Below, one piece after another: positions 33,055-45,242 of a stretch of DNA of 64,000 bases (its first letter is position 1; the number at the start of each line of letters is the position of its first letter). The DNA comes from Takashimella koratensis (lineage: Eukaryota > Basidiomycota > Tremellomycetes > Trichosporonales > Tetragoniomycetaceae), in assembly GCA_003116875.1 (NCBI GenBank), contig BCKT01000003.1, forward strand, positions 65,143 through 129,142, given 5' to 3'. Both the position numbers and the translations under genes were made by a program. The notes under the pieces are model-generated. The model was given only the letters and a program-made list of their open reading frames with translations, was not told the DNA's origin and made no database searches.

Positions 33055-35525
33055 TCACCACGAGTCGAGCTCGTTTGCCTGGGTGACTGCCTCCCCGAAA
33101 TCACCCAGCCCATCTTCACGGGGGAACATTGCCGACCCGAGAGCGCCATCAAACAGCCTCTCACTGAACATGACGTGACCTGAAGGTGTCTGCTGACCGA
33201 CAGTATGGTCCCTCTCTCCTGCACCCGCCTCGGAGCCGGCGTCGGTACCTTCAAAGTCTTGGCGGTACTGCGTGGTGATGATGTCTGCGGGACGAGCGAG
33301 CTGGATCCGACCGTCGCTAGCGGTATCGGTGCCGAGGTGTGGCCCGGGTCCAGCATCGTCTCGACCGCCCTCGGCGAGAGGCGGCAGGCGGTAAGGATCC
33401 GTCTCGAGGTACTGGCTCCCGTCGTACCCGCCTTGGAGGTACCCTGTTTGACTTGCCTCGTGCGGGCCCCCCATTGGATACGACCCGGGCGCCTGCTGTT
33501 GTCCGTTCCAGTAGTCGACGCCTTCCCCACCCCAAGCACCACTGGCACCCATCCCATCGTGTGGAACACCCTGCATCATCCCCACCGACTGCACGGGGAT
33601 ACCATCCCGACCAATCGCGCCCATCTCCATCGGCATCCCAGGGACGCGATACGCCCCGTCGTCGGCGTACACTTCCTGCCCGTAGTAAGGAACCACAGGG
33701 CGTCCGTCGGGTCCGTAGGCGACAGGCATGTACCCCGGCGCCGCACCGCCTGCGTTCATGTGCGCAGCGTACTGCATGTGCTGAGAACCAGGGTGCTGGA
33801 CGATCGGACGACCAGCAGCCAGCTGGTTCTGATTGTACAGCTGCAGATTGAGCAAGCTGGATCCGAGGAGGTTTTGGCGGATCTGGCGAGCACGGTTCTG
33901 GGCGCGCTGCGCCCTGAGCGCACCCTTGGACAATTGCCCGACGTCGCGGCGACGTCTGAGGGGCAGCGTCAGCACTGTAAATAGTAGAATGCAATTTCAG
34001 TTACTGTACTCACCGTCTGGAAGTTTTGGGCTCGGGCTCGGACGCAGAGGACTCGACGCGCTCTTGCATCTGAGTTCGGATCTCAGCTTCGAGCTCGTCA
34101 CCGTGCTTTCCCTGGATCAGGGCTTCAGCAACCGCCTCGACTCTTTCGTCCTCGGCAGCGTCCTTGCGCACACGGCGACGGACGATGTCGGTGCGTCGGA
34201 AGACGGGTTGGTAGCGGTACCCGGGGTACCTGAGACCGTTAGCGAGCTGGTAGAAAACGACACAAGCTTGTGACTGACTTGCGCTGGTGCTCTTCTTTCT
34301 CGATCCGAGCTTGTTCCTGGAACTTTTGACGAACCTCTTGCGGCGCCTCGCGCCACATCTTTGCCGCCTGATATCCAATTAGCACTGACAAAGGCTGCGC
34401 TACTCACCACAACAGAGATGTTCTGATGCTTGACCTCGACACTGGGGGGGATCAAACCCGAGTCGGTAATGTGCTTGCGGAAGAGGATGAATGCGTTCCT
34501 GGCGCGCTTGATGTGACCCTGGGGCTGTTTCCTTGCGTGGCTCTTCTTCGGCTTGGGCGGGGGTACGCCATCTCCACCAACCTCGGATCCATCTTGCTCG
34601 TAGCCCGTCAAGCTGGGAGCAGCGTTGGGGTCAGACATTTCGTGCCCGACGTAGCTCGACAAGTTGGTCGATGAGCTCTGACGGGACAGGTCGTAGCCGT
34701 ACCCGCCGTTGGTGAACATGTCGAACGCCGAGTCAGGCGGAGTCGAGGTCTCCGAGACGGACGTGGAGGGTTGGGTATTGGGTTGCGAGAAGGAGGTCTG
34801 GACAGGCCACAGAGCCGTGTGGCGCATGTTGGGTGCCGGGGCATTTCCTTCGACGTGGGGATTGGCGCTGCCGGTGGGCTGAGGAGGGGTCGCCGTACGT
34901 ACAGATGCACCGTCGAGCTGCTCGAGAGTTGGATCGATGGCAAGCGTTCCCGCTTCCCACAGATTGGCGGGCTGGGACTTGGATTTGGGAGTCGCCGCAG
35001 TAGCGGATGCCGGCCTGTCAACAGGGTAGGGCTGAGAATGAGCTTCAGCCTCAGCATGACGCGCGATGTCGTTGGGTTCGGGTTGCGAGGCGGGAGAAAC
35101 GTCCGCGACGGTGCGTGCCACACTTTGTCCGACAACCGACTGGGGGGTCGGGGCGAGCGGCTCCGCAGAGTCTCTCAGAGCCTTGAGGATGTCGTGCGAT
35201 GGGGTCGAACGGGGTCGAGTCGGATCGGCGACCGCCACTCCAAAGTGTGAGCCAGCAGCCGGGGTGCTTGTGTCGGTCCTTTTCGGACTGACATCTTCGG
35301 TTCGGGAGTTGGTCTGGGTTTGGCCGACTGGAAGCGCATTGTGCGCCGGACCGGAGTGTGGTTCTGTCAAATCAGTGCAAGTCCGTGAATCAGTGACAAC
35401 TCCGTGAATCAGTCACGAATCGGAAAAGTAGGTTTAGAGGATGAAGGGAGGAGCTTACCGCCAAGACGCTGCATCGGGGGGAATGAGTACAGCTGAAAGT
35501 CGTGATGTTGCTCAACGGAGGTCAT
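33055..35525 (-). CDS. HMG-box transcription factor, MATA_HMG type (Mat2/Prf1-like)
   Basis: Five exons (35525-35459, 35363-34408, 34367-34279, 34229-34014, 33955-33055) encode about 740 residues. Exon 1 (MTSVEQHHDFQLYSF) is short. A Ser/Thr/Pro/Ala-rich region of about 260 residues follows. The HMG box is split by one intron: HIKRARNAFILFRKHITDSG, then EVKHQNISVV joined to AAKMWREAPQEVRQKFQEQ and EHQRKYPGYRYQPVFRR. The NAFILFR and KYPGYRYQP pieces are typical of sequence-specific MATA_HMG boxes used in fungal sexual regulators such as Mat2, Prf1 and Ste11. The C-terminal half is Gly/Gln/Tyr/Met-rich and probably an activation region. No pheromone or receptor gene is seen nearby, so there is no evidence that this is a mating-type locus. 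Orthology to Mat2 is inference. Confidence 0.83.
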
Positions 35526-37185
35526 TGGGTGCTGTGGAGCTTGTGGGAAAGGTTGTGAGAGAGCGACGGATCGAAGGTCGGTTCAGTTGCTCGGACGAGC
35601 TGAGACCAGAAGGGATGGATGGGGTGGGGTTTAGGAGCTGGTGACCACGACCAAGTCCTGATAGTAAATGGTACGTCTAGGTGTGAGTATTGAAAGGTGA
35701 GAGGAGATTAGATTGTATGGTAGGTGAGTGGGTGAGTGGGTTGGTGAGCGGCGAGTCGGTGAGTAGCTCGTGAATGGTGAGCACTGGTGAGTACGATGAC
35801 TGGATACTACCGCAGGTAATGGAAGCGTCTGCAGGTGGGTGGGGTGGGTGTGGGGGAGGTGAAAGCAAGCGCAAGAGACTGCTTTGCGAGTGAGTGAAAA
35901 GGAAGAGAAACGAGTTGAGAGGAGAGTGGGAGTTTTAAAGAGGAAAAGGAAAGCTCAACTACAGATATGGGGTGGGGTAAAGAAATACTGTCGACGCCTG
36001 AGTGGGAAATATACACCGTGCAGTGGAGTTTCTGAGTGTGGAGCTGGGCGATTCTGTTTTTTCCGTGGGGGTGGGAGGATTGGAGCGGGTGGTGGGGATT
36101 GAAGTGGCCGTTCTTTTCAACAATTTTGGACGGGGGTGTGAGGGTGAGAGAGTGAGAGAGCACATGCCGGTGGGCGATCAGTGAAAGGAGAGGGGAGAGT
36201 CTAGACTTGCGCACATGAGATGGCTCCGACCGACGACCGACCTCCTTGCCGGCGATAGACGGGGAAGGGGTTGGTGGGGTAAGTAGGGGTAAGGATGAGG
36301 AGCCGAGGAGCTGGTAGGTGAGGGGTGGGAGGGAGTCGAAGGGGTGGAGGGGTGGAGAGAGAAAGGTTGGTAGAGGGGTAAAGGAGGACAAGGGATCCAC
36401 AGATTTACATGTTTGGATGATAAACGAGGGAGGCAACAGGGTGACTCTCAAGTCTTGGACAAAAACCTCGGTCGACGGTTGGACAAAGACCAAGACCCGT
36501 GTTATCTCCTGGTAAAGGGGGTAGGGGGCTCGGTCGCAGCCCCGTTTGTCCACACCCGACCGGCTCACGGCAAAGCGGAGATCTACAAAGCCTGGTCAGT
36601 AGACGTCTGGGTAAGCCTGGCCATAGTCGGCGGCCGACATCCTTTATCCTCGATCTGTGGGTGAGCGAAACCCCAACGTTACACTGTCCTTTGTCCATCT
36701 CCTCCACTTTTTCGGGGGTGAGAGCGGCGTACAGGAGTCTGCATTTTGACGGGGATACGGAGTGGGATGGTCCGGCGGTCAAACCGTCTATCGGGTAATC
36801 GATAGATAAGACCGTCAGGGAAGACACCAAGAACCCCTAAGGATAGGATGAGAAGAGGGAGGGATGTGAGAAGGAGGACGCGCGTGGGTGGGTGGGATCG
36901 GCAGAAATTCAGAGTAGTCACATGTTGAAGGACAAAGGGGGAAGTGATGTCCACGCCAAGAGATGAAGGATCAATACGAGAGTGGACAGTGTGGTTGGGC
37001 TGATGAAGTAGTAGTAAGACTTGTAGGAGTGCTCGTAGAACGAAATGGTAGTGCCGCTGGCTGGAAATCAGTGCTCTATGGAAACTGTCTGGATAGAATC
37101 TTCAGGTGCATGCATATCTACCGAAAGAGACATGGGAGAGAAGATAGGGGTCCGCAAGGCTACAACATGGAGTCGTAAACACCCC
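35526..37185. promoter_or_regulatory. Long upstream region of the HMG-box gene
   Basis: About 1.66 kb without a supported gene, the longest such stretch in the window, directly upstream of the HMG-box factor. It contains purine-rich runs (GGTGAGTGGGTGAGTGGG-like, around 35720-35760). Long upstream regions are common for developmental regulators, so promoter function is a reasonable inference, but no specific site is identified. Small frames on both strands lack protein-like features. Confidence 0.4.
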
Positions 37186-38229
37186 CTAGACAGCACTATT
37201 ACCACCTGTCCGTTGCCGCGTTGCTGTGCTTCTTCCCCATGAAGGACAACAGTTGAGCCGTGCGATGAAGCCAGGGGTGCCACTTAACCACCGCAAAGCC
37301 ATGACGTCGATGAGCAAGCTGAAAAGTAATAATACAAATGCAATCCAGAGTACTGTTACACAGACGCACATCAGCATTGATTTAGAATTTCTGATGACGA
37401 CTCGAGCCCACCGGCTAAGCCAGATCATGGTGACTTACGATACGTTCCTGTCCCAATATAAGAAGCGGCCGACACAGCAGCCGAGCTTGAAGAGATTGCC
37501 GAACCCGAACTCCCCGCTGTCACGGCGACTTGCACACAAACCCCCGCCTCACCCAATACCGCAAACAGGTTTATCATCAATATGAGTCTTGACGCATGAT
37601 ACGCTAGTTTCTTCGATCCGTTGAAACAACCCGCCAAAGGTCGTTTCTTCCCTGTGTTATGATCGAGGGGGTCGAAGTGGGGGTCCGGGGGGTGAGAGAA
37701 AGGGGAACGGATGAAGAGGGAGAAGAAGAGGACGGTTAAAGAGAGGTAGAAGGAGAAGACGACGCCGAGGCCGGTGGTTAGGAAAAGAGTGGATAGGTCA
37801 ACGCTGATGCCGGAAATTGTCACGCTGGTTGACATCCAGTCGGAGCAAGTACCACCACTGCACTCGCCTACACGTGGTCAGCGTGTATCAAATATGAACT
37901 TGAAAAAGACTGCACTCACTTAGAAGACCGACGTATGTATTTGTTGACGTGTCATGAACGATTGCACCCGCTCCACCACCACTATCTGGGGATGAAAACG
38001 CGTCGATCCAAAGTAATATGACGATAACAATCTCCAAGATGAGCACCCTCTTCTTGGTTCGAAACTTTGGGCCAAACTCTCCGCTTGTCGCATCCTTATC
38101 CTTCTTGTCCTTGTCGTCTTCTGGTGGTCGTCGTCGGGATCCGGTGCGTGAGGTCGACTGGGGCTGCGGTGTCGACAACGAACCACCTCTTTGTCGAGGC
38201 GGAGCGGTTTGGGTAGGCTGCTGTTCCAT
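37186..38229 (-). CDS. Tetraspan (claudin/PalI-like) membrane protein
   Basis: Three exons (38229 to about 37919, about 37868-37447, about 37369-37186), both introns phase 1, give about 300 residues. An N-terminal cytoplasmic stretch of 60 residues is Gln/Pro/Ser and Lys-rich. Four helices follow: RVLILEIVIVILLWIDAFS, TLFLTTGLGVVFSFYLSLTV, LILMINLFAVLGEAGVCVQV, and FVLLLFSLLIDVMALRWL in the last exon. The first outer loop ends with a claudin-like element, GLLSECSGGTCSDW, two Cys before a Trp. This is the third tetraspan protein of this style in the window, but it is not close in sequence to the other two. Role, by inference: a plasma-membrane organiser or sensor component. Confidence 0.72.
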
Positions 38230-38872
38230 GGGACTCGCGACATTGAATACACCTGGCGTTTAGGCTGAAGGCGCCATAGTGTGGTTTCTTGTCGGTGAGG
38301 GTTCGAATGGAACAAAGCAGCCGTCGACTTTCGTGTCCCGACAATATTCAGACACTCAATGGACGTTGGTGGTTGCGACGACACTGAAAACATCCATCAC
38401 AACACCTGCAGTCAGCTATCACCGCCAGTCCAGACCTGAGACGCCTGTTTGTGAACCCAGAAAGGATGTCACTGCCGCTCGAGGGGTCGAGAGTCGAAAG
38501 GAGGTAGTTCTGTTATTGCCACTTTCGCCACGTTGACGTGCTACCGTTGGACTGTCAGCTCTCCTGCATGGTTGAGTATCCATATTCTCGTGATGGCCAA
38601 TACTCCTAGCACCGATACCTGGGGCCGGCAAACCTGACACAAATATGATATTGGACCCATGACAGAGAGTCCTGTTGCAGTGAGGCTGATGTGTACCACC
38701 GACATCGGTAACATCGCTCCTTTCTCCCGGCCACATTGCCATTGCTCCTTTCATCTTCAGATCTGAACTTACTGACCATCTTACGTTGGCCTTCGTGTTG
38801 TCAACCACTTTGTTTGCTCAGCCATCACCGAGGTTGGTGCCCTCTACTCACTCTGTCGTATCTGCGGTGGTG
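38230..38872. promoter_or_regulatory. Divergent promoter region
   Basis: About 640 bases between divergent genes, the tetraspan protein on minus and the unknown protein on plus. No gene or specific regulatory site is recognised. Confidence 0.4.
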
Positions 38873-40612
38873 ATGCCCAACAGCCTGCTGAAATCCATCT
38901 TCGGTCGCCGTCGTGACCGCGACAGGTCTCCCTCGCCTTCACCGCCTCCCGACTCATACCGACCCGAGCTCTCTAGTCAATTGAGTATAGGCACTATCGC
39001 CTCCGCTCTCGGCCGTGAGCTCGACCAGCACCAAGCAATGTCCCGCCCTCTGTCCGGCTTCTTCAATAGGGGTCATGCCCAGGAAGACGATAGAATGCGA
39101 GCACTTGTCGCTGCGTTACACGAGTTACAAGTCGAGAGGGACGAGAATAATGTGACGCCGTACACCACCCCAGATGGAGAGAACGATATCACCGGAACGA
39201 TACGGAAATGCCAAGAGGCGGTTGGTGAGTAGGAACTCCGACGGAACAAGGGGGTTGGATACTCATGGTCTAGGTGCCGCGGAGATGTTGCTGCATCTCG
39301 CTATAGGGAGGGAGGGCGAGTCGCGAGAATTGCTCCTCAAGCTATTGGCAATGCTCGAGGGGCAAAAGGGTGAACTATTCGAACTGAGCCCTTTGGCGCA
39401 AGACGTTGGTCTTCCAGCGTTACGTGAGTCATACTATCTGTGTATCCCCACTGACATTTCAGGAACTTTACAACGGCTGTACGATAAAGCTGTGGTATCG
39501 TTGGAAGACGCTGCTCGGATGCGTACAGACGAAGCGATCAACGCGCTCAGTACACTTGTCGACGTTTTCTCGGAAGGTAAGTATCATACGTTGATCAAGC
39601 CCGTGCTCAACTTCCCAGGGCCAGACTACCTCATCGACGTAATTATCATCGAGACGATCATCGTCCATGCCGATAGAATCGACGAAGCTTTCGGGGCTAG
39701 GATACGAGATGCCTTCAACCAGGCTTTGACTGAGCAGAACCAGCTTGTAATGTGAGCTCGAACATATTTGGGACTCGGAGCTGACCTCACTCTTTAGGTT
39801 CCGGCGAGCGGCTCGCTCTATTCTTGCTATAGCAACCGACTTGGCAGAGCAGAAGCTACGCGGAAGAAGGGAGCAAGAGGCATATCGAGCCATTGGGTTG
39901 CTCGTGCGACAACTCCAGGCCAGGGTGGATATCACCGAGACCGCGTCCGACCCTTCTGCAGCAGAGAGGCTCACGATCAGCGAAGCAGGATCTGGAACCA
40001 AGTCGTCTGAGTCTCTCAAAGTCTCCAGTGGTGTTGCGCCACCCAGTGTCAGTAACATATCGTTAACGTCGGGGAGCGCCACTCCGGGGGACTATCAATC
40101 GTACAGCTCCGCCTCGGAGCTTCAGAATCGGTTTGGGACGGGTCTGGGATCAGCGACCCCCAGTGTTCTCTCACCAGTGATGACTCCACGCCCACCGCCA
40201 AGCCCCGCCGTCAGTGACTCGTCCGATAGCAGCGAACAAGAGTTGTGGGAATACAAAGGCCAAATCCTTACCCGTTCCGCACTCTCCCTGGTCCTGCGAC
40301 AAGAGGCTCTGGCTATGGCAGACAGCTCAGGCGCATACACCGGTCAAGTCAGCTGGGACGACGTGCGAAAGGCTTGGATACCGAGATGGGCAGAGAAACT
40401 TAAACCAGAGGATGTACCAGATGGGGAAGTCCCAGACACAAATCCGGCGAATTTCAAGGTTAGGCAGAAGGATGTTTGGGGTAATCAGATTGGTTGGATG
40501 AATGGTATCATGTGAGTGAACAGAAGCGTCAGGTTTCGGGTTGGTACTGGTCGGAGTGGCTAACACAAACAGGTATTACGAGGAGGACCCAACGTTTGAA
40601 CTGAGAGAGTAA
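38873..40612 (+). CDS. Unknown helical protein, seven exons
   Basis: Exons are 38873-39224, 39274-39423, 39463-39576, 39619-39751, 39798-40511 and 40573-40612, plus possibly one split not resolved; all junctions keep frame. The product is about 500 residues. It starts MPNSLLKSIFGRRRDRDRSP, basic and Ser/Pro-rich. The middle is a series of amphipathic helices (GAAEMLLHLAIGREGESREL, TLQRLYDKAVVSLEDAARM, DYLIDVIIIETIIVHADRI), consistent with a helical-repeat fold. A Ser/Pro-rich linker follows and then a C-terminal block (LTRSALSLVLRQEALAMADS, then VSWDDVRKAWIPRWAEKL). I recognise no named domain. I chose the ATG at 38873 because the upstream in-frame extension has no ATG. The introns are unusually short (39-61 nt). 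Confidence 0.7.
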
Positions 40613-40800
40613 ACGCCACAATGGCTAGTGCTTGGGAGCGAATAGATCGTCGTTCACTTGTTTAGAAGGTACTGTACTTGCATCTGGAGACAGAATATGT
40701 AACAGTGAACGACAGACAAACATGATTGGTGAGGTGAAAGCGGGGTTTGTGGTAACGGAGGAAGTCAGACGAACAAAACGTAGTGTGATGGGTCAATCGC

Positions 40801-41943
40801 CTACGCAACGGGTACGGCGACAGGGTTGTGATTCTCGATGTCTTTGCTCGGCTTCTCCCCCGTCTTTTCCTTCCCTCCTTCCTTCTCCCCACCCTTCCCC
40901 TCCTTCTCGCCTTTGACCTCCTTTCCTTCCTTGCCATCCTTGCCATCCCTCCCTTCTTTCCCATCGCTGTCGCCCTTCTTCCCTTTCCCCTCGTCCGCTT
41001 GGATCAGCGCGACGCGTGCGAGCTTGCTGAGCGAGTTGGCGGCGGGTTCGTTGAACTTGGGCCACGGCTGGCGGAGGTAGTTGAGAACGATGTGGCGTTC
41101 CTCCCTCTGGAGCTGAAACTGGAACTCATCCTTGGTGAGCGGACCGATAAACGGCGGTTGTTTGCCGGTCCCACCTCCGGTTCCGCCCGACGTGACCTTG
41201 CGCGGGGTCGCAGAGGGTCCCGCACCCGGGTCGACGTCCTCGCCTTTCGCGAGGTTGGCGATCCGCGCACGCTCCTTGTCCAACCGTTCCTGCTCGTACG
41301 GCTTCTTCTGCTCGCCCTTTCCGTCCTTGAGCCCTTCCTCCATCTCCATCAACATGCGGAAGTTGGCGCTCGGGAGAAGGGTCTCGACGTCGTCTAAATG
41401 ATTGTTCATCAGCTGTTCGCGGAGCAGTCGATCGTTCCTCGCCTGAGCTTTGGTCTTGGGACCGATGAAGAGCTGTCGCATCCAAGGGAAGTGTTCCTCG
41501 AGCTTCCTGTCGCGCATCTTCTGGGCCTTCTCCTCTGCTTTCCGTTCCGCCTCCCATTCCTCCTTGGTCTCGGGGCCGTGAGGCTCAGGGTACCACATCG
41601 GGGCTTGGACGTTGGGGAATCGGTCGAGGGTCTTGCGAGCCTCTTCACATGCCTTGAGCTCGATCTCCATGTCGGCGATGATCCGGTTGTGAATGTTCCA
41701 AGCCTTCTCACCACGGAGGTAGGCATTGTTGGTCTGTTCCCAACGAAGCTTGGCGATCATGTATCGGAGCATGTGTGCGTGAGAGGCGCGTAGCATCGCA
41801 TTGTTGTAGCGAGGAGGTGGCACGGGGTGTTTCGGAACCCCAGTGAGAGGGGTCGTCACGGCGTATGTAGGTGTAAGGGGAGGGAGGTGGCTGGTGTAGA
41901 TCGCCGGGTGAACGGGCTTGGTAAGTATGGTGAGAGACGCCAT
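40801..41943 (-). CDS. Unknown helical protein with Lys/Glu/Gly-rich tail
   Basis: A single-exon frame of 380 residues from the ATG at 41943; the frame stays open upstream, but without a good start and with Pro/Ser-rich leader-like sequence. The N-terminus is Pro-rich (VHPAIYTSHLPPLTPTYAV). Residues 50-210 are strongly helical and charged (MLRYMIAKLRWEQTNNAYLR, EEWEAERKAEEKAQKMRDR), with LFIGPKTKAQARNDRLLREQ. A Gly-rich linker leads to a second ordered segment (PPFIGPLTKDEFQFQLQ, HIVLNYLRQPWPKF). The tail is a low-complexity KDGKEGKE/KGEKEGKGG run. The fold and function are unknown. The tail resembles that of the 15593-18320 protein. The distance to the convergent stop at 40612 is under 200 bases. 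Confidence 0.7.
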   Translation of the reverse strand: MASLTILTKPVHPAIYTSHLPPLTPTYAVTTPLTGVPKHPVPPPRYNNAMLRASHAHMLRYMIAKLRWEQTNNAYLRGEKAWNIHNRIIADMEIELKACEEARKTLDRFPNVQAPMWYPEPHGPETKEEWEAERKAEEKAQKMRDRKLEEHFPWMRQLFIGPKTKAQARNDRLLREQLMNNHLDDVETLLPSANFRMLMEMEEGLKDGKGEQKKPYEQERLDKERARIANLAKGEDVDPGAGPSATPRKVTSGGTGGGTGKQPPFIGPLTKDEFQFQLQREERHIVLNYLRQPWPKFNEPAANSLSKLARVALIQADEGKGKKGDSDGKEGRDGKDGKEGKEVKGEKEGKGGEKEGGKEKTGEKPSKDIENHNPVAVPVA

Positions 41944-42474
41944 GGCTCTGTGTGTGGGCTCGGTACGGGGATGGGAGGCGGAGGTGGATAGAAGAGGAGG
42001 TGGGTAGGCAGTTGAGCGATGAGCCAATAGTCGAGGGGTCGAGTGCAGATAGAGCAAGGTAAGCTTGCGAGCAGAGGACAAGCAAATTCTACGACTTTCC
42101 ACCCGCTCCGCCTGATCTTGTCCTCCCACCTCTCGCGTAGCGAGACAATGGCGGTCTGTCGTGTGTAGGTCATCCTTTCATCGGAGCGACGGAGCCCAGT
42201 TTTGCTCCTTTGACAGTCTTGGTCAGCCTTTGTCTGGGTCGGTCGGCGGAGCAGGGGTTTTGAACAGTAAGGAAGGGTGCAAGGGTGTGGATGTGAAGGC
42301 GTCAGAGATGTCGATCGGGGGTAGTGGTACATCGATAGGCGGGTGCCATGGACACACGCGAGGACTAACAACGTGGGCAGACTGTACAACCTAGTTATGT
42401 GAACCCAGCTGCCAAAGGTAAAGACAACGGAAAGACCAAAAACTCGAATGACCAAAAGCAGGAAAGAGTACCGC
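41944..42474. other. Intergenic
   Basis: About 530 bases holding the promoter of the 40801-41943 gene and the 3' side of the arrestin-like gene. Nothing else is supported. Confidence 0.4.
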
Positions 42475-44079
42475 TCAGCGGTTCCAGACAATATGCACGA
42501 TCCCTTGCGCGTCAAGCTTGAGACCTTCACCCGTGGTCACCTCCACCTCCAGCGCGTAACTAACAATGATCTCCTTGCTGGTAAAACTGCCCAAGAGCGT
42601 ATCCCTCAGTTCGGCACCGCTCTCCAAATTCACGCTAGCAGAGATACAATAGTCCTCTGTGATTTCAGTTTCTCTTTCTTCTTCTGACTCGATTGTCGAC
42701 GAGACCGTCCATATACCGTCGCGGGAGACTTGGCCAGATGGCGATGTCGGCAAGGTGCGGGACGGGGTCGAGGTATCTAGCCGCACTGGGACAGCGGTGC
42801 GTTCGTATTTCTTCTCCCCAGCGATTTGGAGCATTGTCGCACGCATGAGCTTGGCATTGACCTTACACTTGTCAACATCAAACGTTGAGGGCGTGTCGGA
42901 GGAGGTCACTGGGGCTAGTCGGACGCGGAAGGGGAGAGGAGGTGGTGAGGTTGGGTCTGCGATGAACCAGATCGCAGGGGAGGGGAGGAGGAGAGTGCCT
43001 TTCACTGCTGCCTCCGAAGGTGAAGTGGAAGTCTCGCGCTTGGGCGGAAAGAGTGGTATGCTCTTCCAGCCGGGGTACATTGAGTCGGTCCCGCTAAGTA
43101 ACGCACGAAGGCGTTGGGGACTGATATGTGGGTTGGGCCGGTATTTAATCGGGATGTTGAGCCTGCTCAAGGTGTCAGCTTTGCCTTTTCTTCAGATTGT
43201 AGCTCGACAACTCACGTTTCGTTCGACCGCCAACCTCTGCGGGTGAGACCGATACGCAGAAAGTATTCAATCGACAACTTATCTTTTCCCTGCCATACCT
43301 CGCAAGTCGGAGGAAGCTCCGAGTCGGTGCTGTCTACTCGGCAAGTCGGCATGACCACGCTGAATGGGACGACCGAGTGAGGAGCGACGACAGTCCGGTT
43401 GGGCGCCAGAGGTGATGGCGCGAGTTTGACCGAGTGGTAGACCACCGGCAAGCATTCCGCGGGGGTGAGATAGCCCCGATGCATGTAAGCTGCTTTGACG
43501 TTGCCAATGATCTAGAGGGGTCAGCGTGAGTCGGTGTTAGGGGCGGAACATCTCGAGGAGACTGACCATGACGTCCACGCCGACAACATGATCCACCCCG
43601 CCAATTTCGATGAACCCCTCAATACAGCCCTCCCTCTTCACGTCCAGCCGTGCATCGGTCGATCTCTCAGTGACAACTTGCTTTGTCGTTCCGCCTTGTG
43701 TGATCGAGACCTTGATCCGCGCCCTATTCGCCGACCTATCGGCAACCACTGGTGCGATCGTGTCCGCTGCACCTGGCCGGGAGAGGATGGTGTTGAAGTA
43801 TGCCGCAGCGGGGTGGGAGTCGTCCAGCACGTCAGCGAGGAGACGAACTTCGTCCCCGCCCGCAGATGTCGAGTACTGTGGTGGGGAGAAGGTAGGGAGA
43901 GGGACGGCGGCCAGGTCGAGGTTCGTAATGCTGGATGGAGAAGAGGAGGGAAGGAAGGACGGCGAGTAGCTCGGTGGGAGATGAGCGAACGAGTCGACGC
44001 TAGGAGCTGACCCCAGCACAGAGAGACTGTACGATGGAGCTGCCAGCAGTGGAGAGGGGTGCTTCTCGTCGCTGAACAT
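42475..44079 (-). CDS. Arrestin-like protein
   Basis: Three exons, 44079-43567, 43511-43216 and 43162-42475, give about 498 residues from MFSDEKHPSPLL. After a Ser/Pro-rich N-terminus, beta-strand-rich sequence resembles an arrestin N-lobe: TRS-type strands, GCIEGFIEIGGVDHVVGVDV, then YMHRGYLTPAECLPVVYHSV. The segment VAPHSVVPFSVVMPTCRVDS, followed by SELPPTCEVWQGKDKLSIEY and FLRIGLTRRGW, is the typical arrestin pattern of 'pF.f.lP ... P.c....g.i.Y.l...l.r'. The C-terminal exon continues with further beta-strands and a Thr/Ser-rich insert. Fungal alpha-arrestins recruit the Rsp5-type ubiquitin ligase to plasma-membrane transporters, usually through PY motifs; I see no clear PPxY here. The family call is by pattern and is moderate. 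Confidence 0.68.
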
Positions 44080-45242
44080 GTTGATGAGTGTGTCGATGGA
44101 AGATACAACTGACGAGATATGGTCGAGTCTTGGGTCGTTCAGCGATCTGAAGCTGCTGTGGGCAGTTGAAAGTGGTCGTGTGAGCAATTTGAATGAGGTC
44201 AAAGCACCCTCGGCGACTCGGGAGACCTCAAGGCGACTGGATACGACTTTGGGTTTGGGCTAGAGTACAAGCCGTCGTTGTGATATACGCCGTGGTCGTG
44301 TAAGCCCACCGTATGAGTGGTCGTGTGAGCACTTTCTATGCGGTCGGGCAGCTGTTGAGCCGGGGGAAGAGGGGCCGAAGACTGCCCCGTCTCGCTCTCT
44401 GCCTGGTTCGCATGATATACCCTCTCTGTCGGCTCTTATCGCCATCATGACTGACCTCAGCAAGGGTGAACTCGCTGCTGACCTCCCTGACGAGCGGCGC
44501 ACTTGCTTTTTGTTCTTGGCCTCTTCACCTTGGCTTCTCTCTCAAGTCCTTGGCTACTGCCCACTTCCGCCGGCTCCGGCGCGAAACGGCCAAGGTCAAC
44601 CGGTTCCTCGGCTCAGGGAGGAGTGCAAATCCCCCTGAGACGCCCCTTTTCTGGGTTCCCTTTTCCCCGATCCTCGGCGGGCTCCGAACAAGTGGCGACG
44701 CGGGAGGGGAGGCCAGACACAACGAAGCGCCCAGGAGAAAAGAGGGTCGCGGGGTTCAGGAGGTTTGATCATGCTTGACCTTGGTGTGAAAGGCGTCATG
44801 GCGGGTGAGAGCGGGTGAGCATCGCGACAGGCAATCCCATCGGATCCCGGGTCGATGAATTGTGCGGGGTGAGACTGATCCGCTTGCTCGGACCGTCTCG
44901 CAGGTGGCTCTTCCCCAGAATCACCCAGGTGGCACCGGGTATTTCCCACTGCGACCCAATTCACTGGCATCTCAAGGCAAGGAGCGGCGTCGGATCCCTC
45001 GTGCCGGCCGCCTTGGATCTGCCCTTGGCCTACAATGTCTTGGCGTCCATCGACAGCGGCCGCCGAGACTCATGAGAAACCGGATGGGAACCGTTCCGAC
45101 ATTCGGCAAAAACGCGATTCATATATGTCTCAAGCACCGCTTCGTTCTTCATCCGACTTGGCCCGTGCTCTCCGCAGCCTGTTCGGTCTTCCTCTTCCCT
45201 TAACCCATCATACTCTGAGTCATCTGACCTTGGTTTCTTGGC
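44080..45242. other. Intergenic, no gene recognised
   Basis: About 1.16 kb, GC-rich. A plus-strand ATG frame at 44447-44638 and several overlapping minus frames exist, but none shows a domain or good splice signals, and different frames look equally weak. It may include promoter sequence for the arrestin-like gene and the 3' UTR of the alcohol dehydrogenase gene. Confidence 0.4.

Noticed and set aside
41944..42129. N-terminal extension of the 40801-41943 protein
   Set aside because: The extension has no protein-like pattern, and the ATG at 41943 has a good context after a C/A-rich leader.
44447..44768. Plus-strand small gene starting at 44447
   Set aside because: Two overlapping frames look equally weak, with no domain, no splice support and no clear end.
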